Shown one piece after another: positions 62,135 through 64,000 of a stretch of 64,000 bases of DNA. Numbering within the stretch: the stretch's first letter is position 1; every line of letters starts with the position of its first letter. Location: assembly GCA_943787265.1 (NCBI GenBank), contig CALSLT010000017.1, positions 124,001 to 188,000 of the forward strand. Direction: 5' to 3'. The notes under the pieces are model-generated. The model had not been told where the DNA came from and ran no database searches. It saw only the letters and a list, made by a program, of their open reading frames with translations. The translations under genes were made by a program, and so were the position numbers. This DNA comes from an uncultured Planctomycetaceae bacterium (GTDB lineage Bacteria; Planctomycetota; Planctomycetia; Planctomycetales; Planctomycetaceae).

Positions 62135-63874
62135 ATGGCAAATCTTGTATTACTTCAGGAAGGTCAGGCAATCCCGTACCCCGTTGGCGACGGCGAAACA
62201 GTTGTCGGACGACATCCTGATTGCACAATTCAGTTGAAGTCGAATACCGTTTCTCGCCGGCACGCGCGATTCACTAAACGTGATGGCCAGTTCTATATCG
62301 AAGATCTTGGCAGCGGTAACGGCACGATCGTGAACGGCACGCAACTGCAAAAAGAGCAGCCGCATCCGATCAATCATGAAGACCGAATCAAGTTCGGTCC
62401 AATGCTTCTTCGATTCGAGTGCGAAGAAGCCCGCCCCGTCGCTCAGGCCCAGGCTGCACCGGCACCGGTTGCTCCTAAAATCCCCGCAGGCGGAGACGAC
62501 TTCGGTGGTGACGATGACTTTGGAGCGACCGTTAACTTCTCCGACGAAGAAGAAGACGAAGCCGAAATCATGGGCACCCTCGTTGGAAGTGGTGCAGGCG
62601 GCGGATTCGGCGGGTTGGATGTACAGCCAGAAGTAAAACTGAAGGCTGTCATCGACATCACACGCAGCCTGTGCGGTGAAACAAATCTCGACAAGATGCT
62701 TCCGGCGATTCTCGACACGCTGTTCCGAGTCTTCCCACACGCTGACCGCGGGTGTGTCCTGCTGAAAGACCCGGATAAAGGTGGGGAGATGGTTCCGCGA
62801 GCCTTCAAACATCGCCGCGAGGGTGAGGACTCGACTGTTCGACTATCACGCACGATCGTGAAGAAAGTGATCGGCGACAAAACTGGTATCCTCTCGGCCG
62901 ACGCAGCCAACGACGATCAGTTTGACGCATCGGAATCAATCTCGAACCTCGCCATCCGTTCGATGATGTGTGTGCCGCTGCTCGATAAGGACACTGAGCC
63001 AATCGGCCTGATCAATATCGACACGATGAACCCGGTCACTCAATTTACGAGCGAAGATCTCGATCTGCTGATGACGATCGCCGGACAGGCTGCCCTGACA
63101 TACGAGAACGCACGACTGATGAAGTCGTTCCTCGAAAAGCAGAAGCAGGACGGCGAGATGAATATCGCCCAGGGCGTCCAGCAGGCACTGCTGCCTGACA
63201 AGCTCCCCAAGCCTGAAGGCTGGAAGTTCTACGCTTCGTACGATTCTGCTCAAGCAGTCGGCGGCGACTATTACGATGCATTCGACCTTGGAGATGGCAA
63301 ATACGTTCTCTCGTTCGGAGACATCTCCGGCAAGGGCGTTCCAGGTGCCATCATTATGTCCCGTATGTCCAGTTGTGTTCAGAGTACGCTGCAGTTTACG
63401 CACGACCCACTGGAAGCTGTGAACGCAATTAACACTCACATGTGTGCGAACGCGGCCGAAGGACGATTCGTCACGTACAACTTCGTGCTCCTGGACATCA
63501 ACACGAACGAAATTCAACTGGTCAATGCCGGCCACATGTCGCCGATGATTCTGAAACCGGACAGCTCGATCGATGAGTTTCCGGAAGACAGCATCGGACT
63601 TCCAATCGGCGTGATGGAGGATTACCCGTACGAAGTCGAGAAACGGGTCATTAATCCCGGCGAAACGGTCGTGTTGTTTACGGATGGCGTGGACGAGGCG
63701 ATGGATCCCGAGGGCGAGCTCTACACCTTGGAGCGAATGCGTGAGCTGATCTCGAAGAGCCCGCGCGAACCGGAAGAACTCGGCAAGATTCTTCTGGCCG
63801 ATGTCCGACGACACGCCAATGGCCGAGCACAGAACGACGACATCACGATCATGACATTTGGGCGAGAAGGGTAG
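62135..63874 (+). CDS. FHA-GAF-PP2C (SpoIIE/RsbU-type) phosphatase
   Basis: 579 residues, ATG start. An N-terminal FHA domain (1-95; VGRHPDCTIQL, NTVSRRHARF, EDLGSGNGTIVNG) binds phosphothreonine. An acidic linker (residues 108-150) is followed by a GAF domain (about 175-330; DRGCVLLKD, IRSMMCVPLLDKDTEPIGLINID). The C-terminal PP2C-type phosphatase has QQALLPDKLPKPEGW, VGGDYYDAFDLGDG, FGDISGKGVPGAIIMSRM, FTDGVDEAMDPEG and AQNDDITIMTFG with the metal-binding aspartates present. It is probably a signalling phosphatase that reverses kinase action or acts in partner switching. No partner gene is adjacent. Confidence 0.93.
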   Translation: MANLVLLQEGQAIPYPVGDGETVVGRHPDCTIQLKSNTVSRRHARFTKRDGQFYIEDLGSGNGTIVNGTQLQKEQPHPINHEDRIKFGPMLLRFECEEARPVAQAQAAPAPVAPKIPAGGDDFGGDDDFGATVNFSDEEEDEAEIMGTLVGSGAGGGFGGLDVQPEVKLKAVIDITRSLCGETNLDKMLPAILDTLFRVFPHADRGCVLLKDPDKGGEMVPRAFKHRREGEDSTVRLSRTIVKKVIGDKTGILSADAANDDQFDASESISNLAIRSMMCVPLLDKDTEPIGLINIDTMNPVTQFTSEDLDLLMTIAGQAALTYENARLMKSFLEKQKQDGEMNIAQGVQQALLPDKLPKPEGWKFYASYDSAQAVGGDYYDAFDLGDGKYVLSFGDISGKGVPGAIIMSRMSSCVQSTLQFTHDPLEAVNAINTHMCANAAEGRFVTYNFVLLDINTNEIQLVNAGHMSPMILKPDSSIDEFPEDSIGLPIGVMEDYPYEVEKRVINPGETVVLFTDGVDEAMDPEGELYTLERMRELISKSPREPEELGKILLADVRRHANGRAQNDDITIMTFGREG

Positions 63875-64000
63875 CTGTCACTGTTTGGCAGGAGCTCAAC
63901 GAAGAATGGCGTCGGTGACTTTGCGGGCTTGAGGTCCGGTGCTTTTCTTGAACTTGTGGCTTTAATGCAGAAATGCTTCTGCTCTCTGTTCGAGTCGCCC
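63875..64000. other. Window tail, no gene assigned
   Basis: On the minus strand a frame ending at 63896 reads protein-like (STGPQARKVTDAILR before its stop), but a TAA interrupts the same frame about 20 codons upstream. It could be the 3' end of a gene with a frameshift, or chance; the window ends before this can be decided. Confidence 0.25.

Noticed and set aside
62936..63814. 292-codon minus-strand frame
   Set aside because: Antisense to the GAF-PP2C part of a gene whose domains are unmistakable.

Overview
The window looks like chromosomal DNA of a planctomycete (Planctomycetota). The signature families are all present. There are two pairs of DUF1549/DUF1553 'Planctomycete cytochrome' (PSCyt/PSD) proteins with DUF1501 Tat-secreted proteins, three tandem DUF1583-type paralogues, an FG-GAP/ASPIC-UnbV (CRTAC1-like) protein, two PQQ-type beta-propeller proteins, a giant LEPR-XLL/cadherin surface protein, eukaryote-like Ser/Thr kinases, and an FHA-GAF-PP2C phosphatase. 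No rRNA, tRNA, CRISPR array, prophage or complete insertion sequence was recognised.

Layout. 1-7.2 kb: three consecutive DUF1583-type exported proteins, the first cut by the window edge and the second ending in leucine-rich repeats. 7.2-16.7 kb: a LamG/DUF1080-like protein, an HELGH-containing membrane protein, the CRTAC1-like protein, a sialate-esterase-like hydrolase, a membrane protein, and the first DUF1501 + PSCyt pair. 17-20.5 kb: alaS and an SDR reductase. 20.6-28.1 kb: a secreted propeller-like protein, a glycoside-hydrolase-like gene broken by a frameshift, a small membrane protein, and the second PSCyt/DUF1501 pair. A four-helix-bundle gene, bounded by inverted repeats, sits antisense between the two members of that second pair. 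28.7-32.6 kb: a co-directional housekeeping cluster of rpe, a histidine-phosphatase-like gene without its catalytic histidines, accD (frameshifted near its 3' end), a Ser/Thr kinase and purN. 32.6-38.4 kb: a HEAT-repeat/membrane-protein pair on the minus strand, then moeA-lnt. 38.8-47.4 kb: a small conserved-looking protein with a good terminator, a PQQ-propeller, an SPFH + ribbon-helix-helix pair behind an ATATC-rich upstream site, a zinc-finger Ser/Thr kinase, and a second PQQ-propeller membrane protein. 47.5-57.2 kb: one 3223-codon surface-protein gene. 57.7-63.9 kb: a VWA membrane protein, a uronate-isomerase-like amidohydrolase, and the FHA-GAF-PP2C protein.

The intergenic DNA is unusual. 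It carries at least four unrelated-looking but architecturally similar long hairpin repeats (purine-rich arm, short loop, pyrimidine-rich arm), plus GC-rich palindrome clusters. Both DUF1549-DUF1501 junctions are filled with such repeats, and one of them contains the four-helix-bundle gene. That gene has an excellent ribosome binding site, and its flanking arms (TTGAACATGGAAC in inverted orientation) suggest an IVS-like element living outside rRNA. This is the most interesting candidate for an undescribed mobile or hairpin element in the window.

Two genes (accD and the glycoside-hydrolase-like gene) are interrupted by single extra bases, which may be sequencing errors or real lesions.
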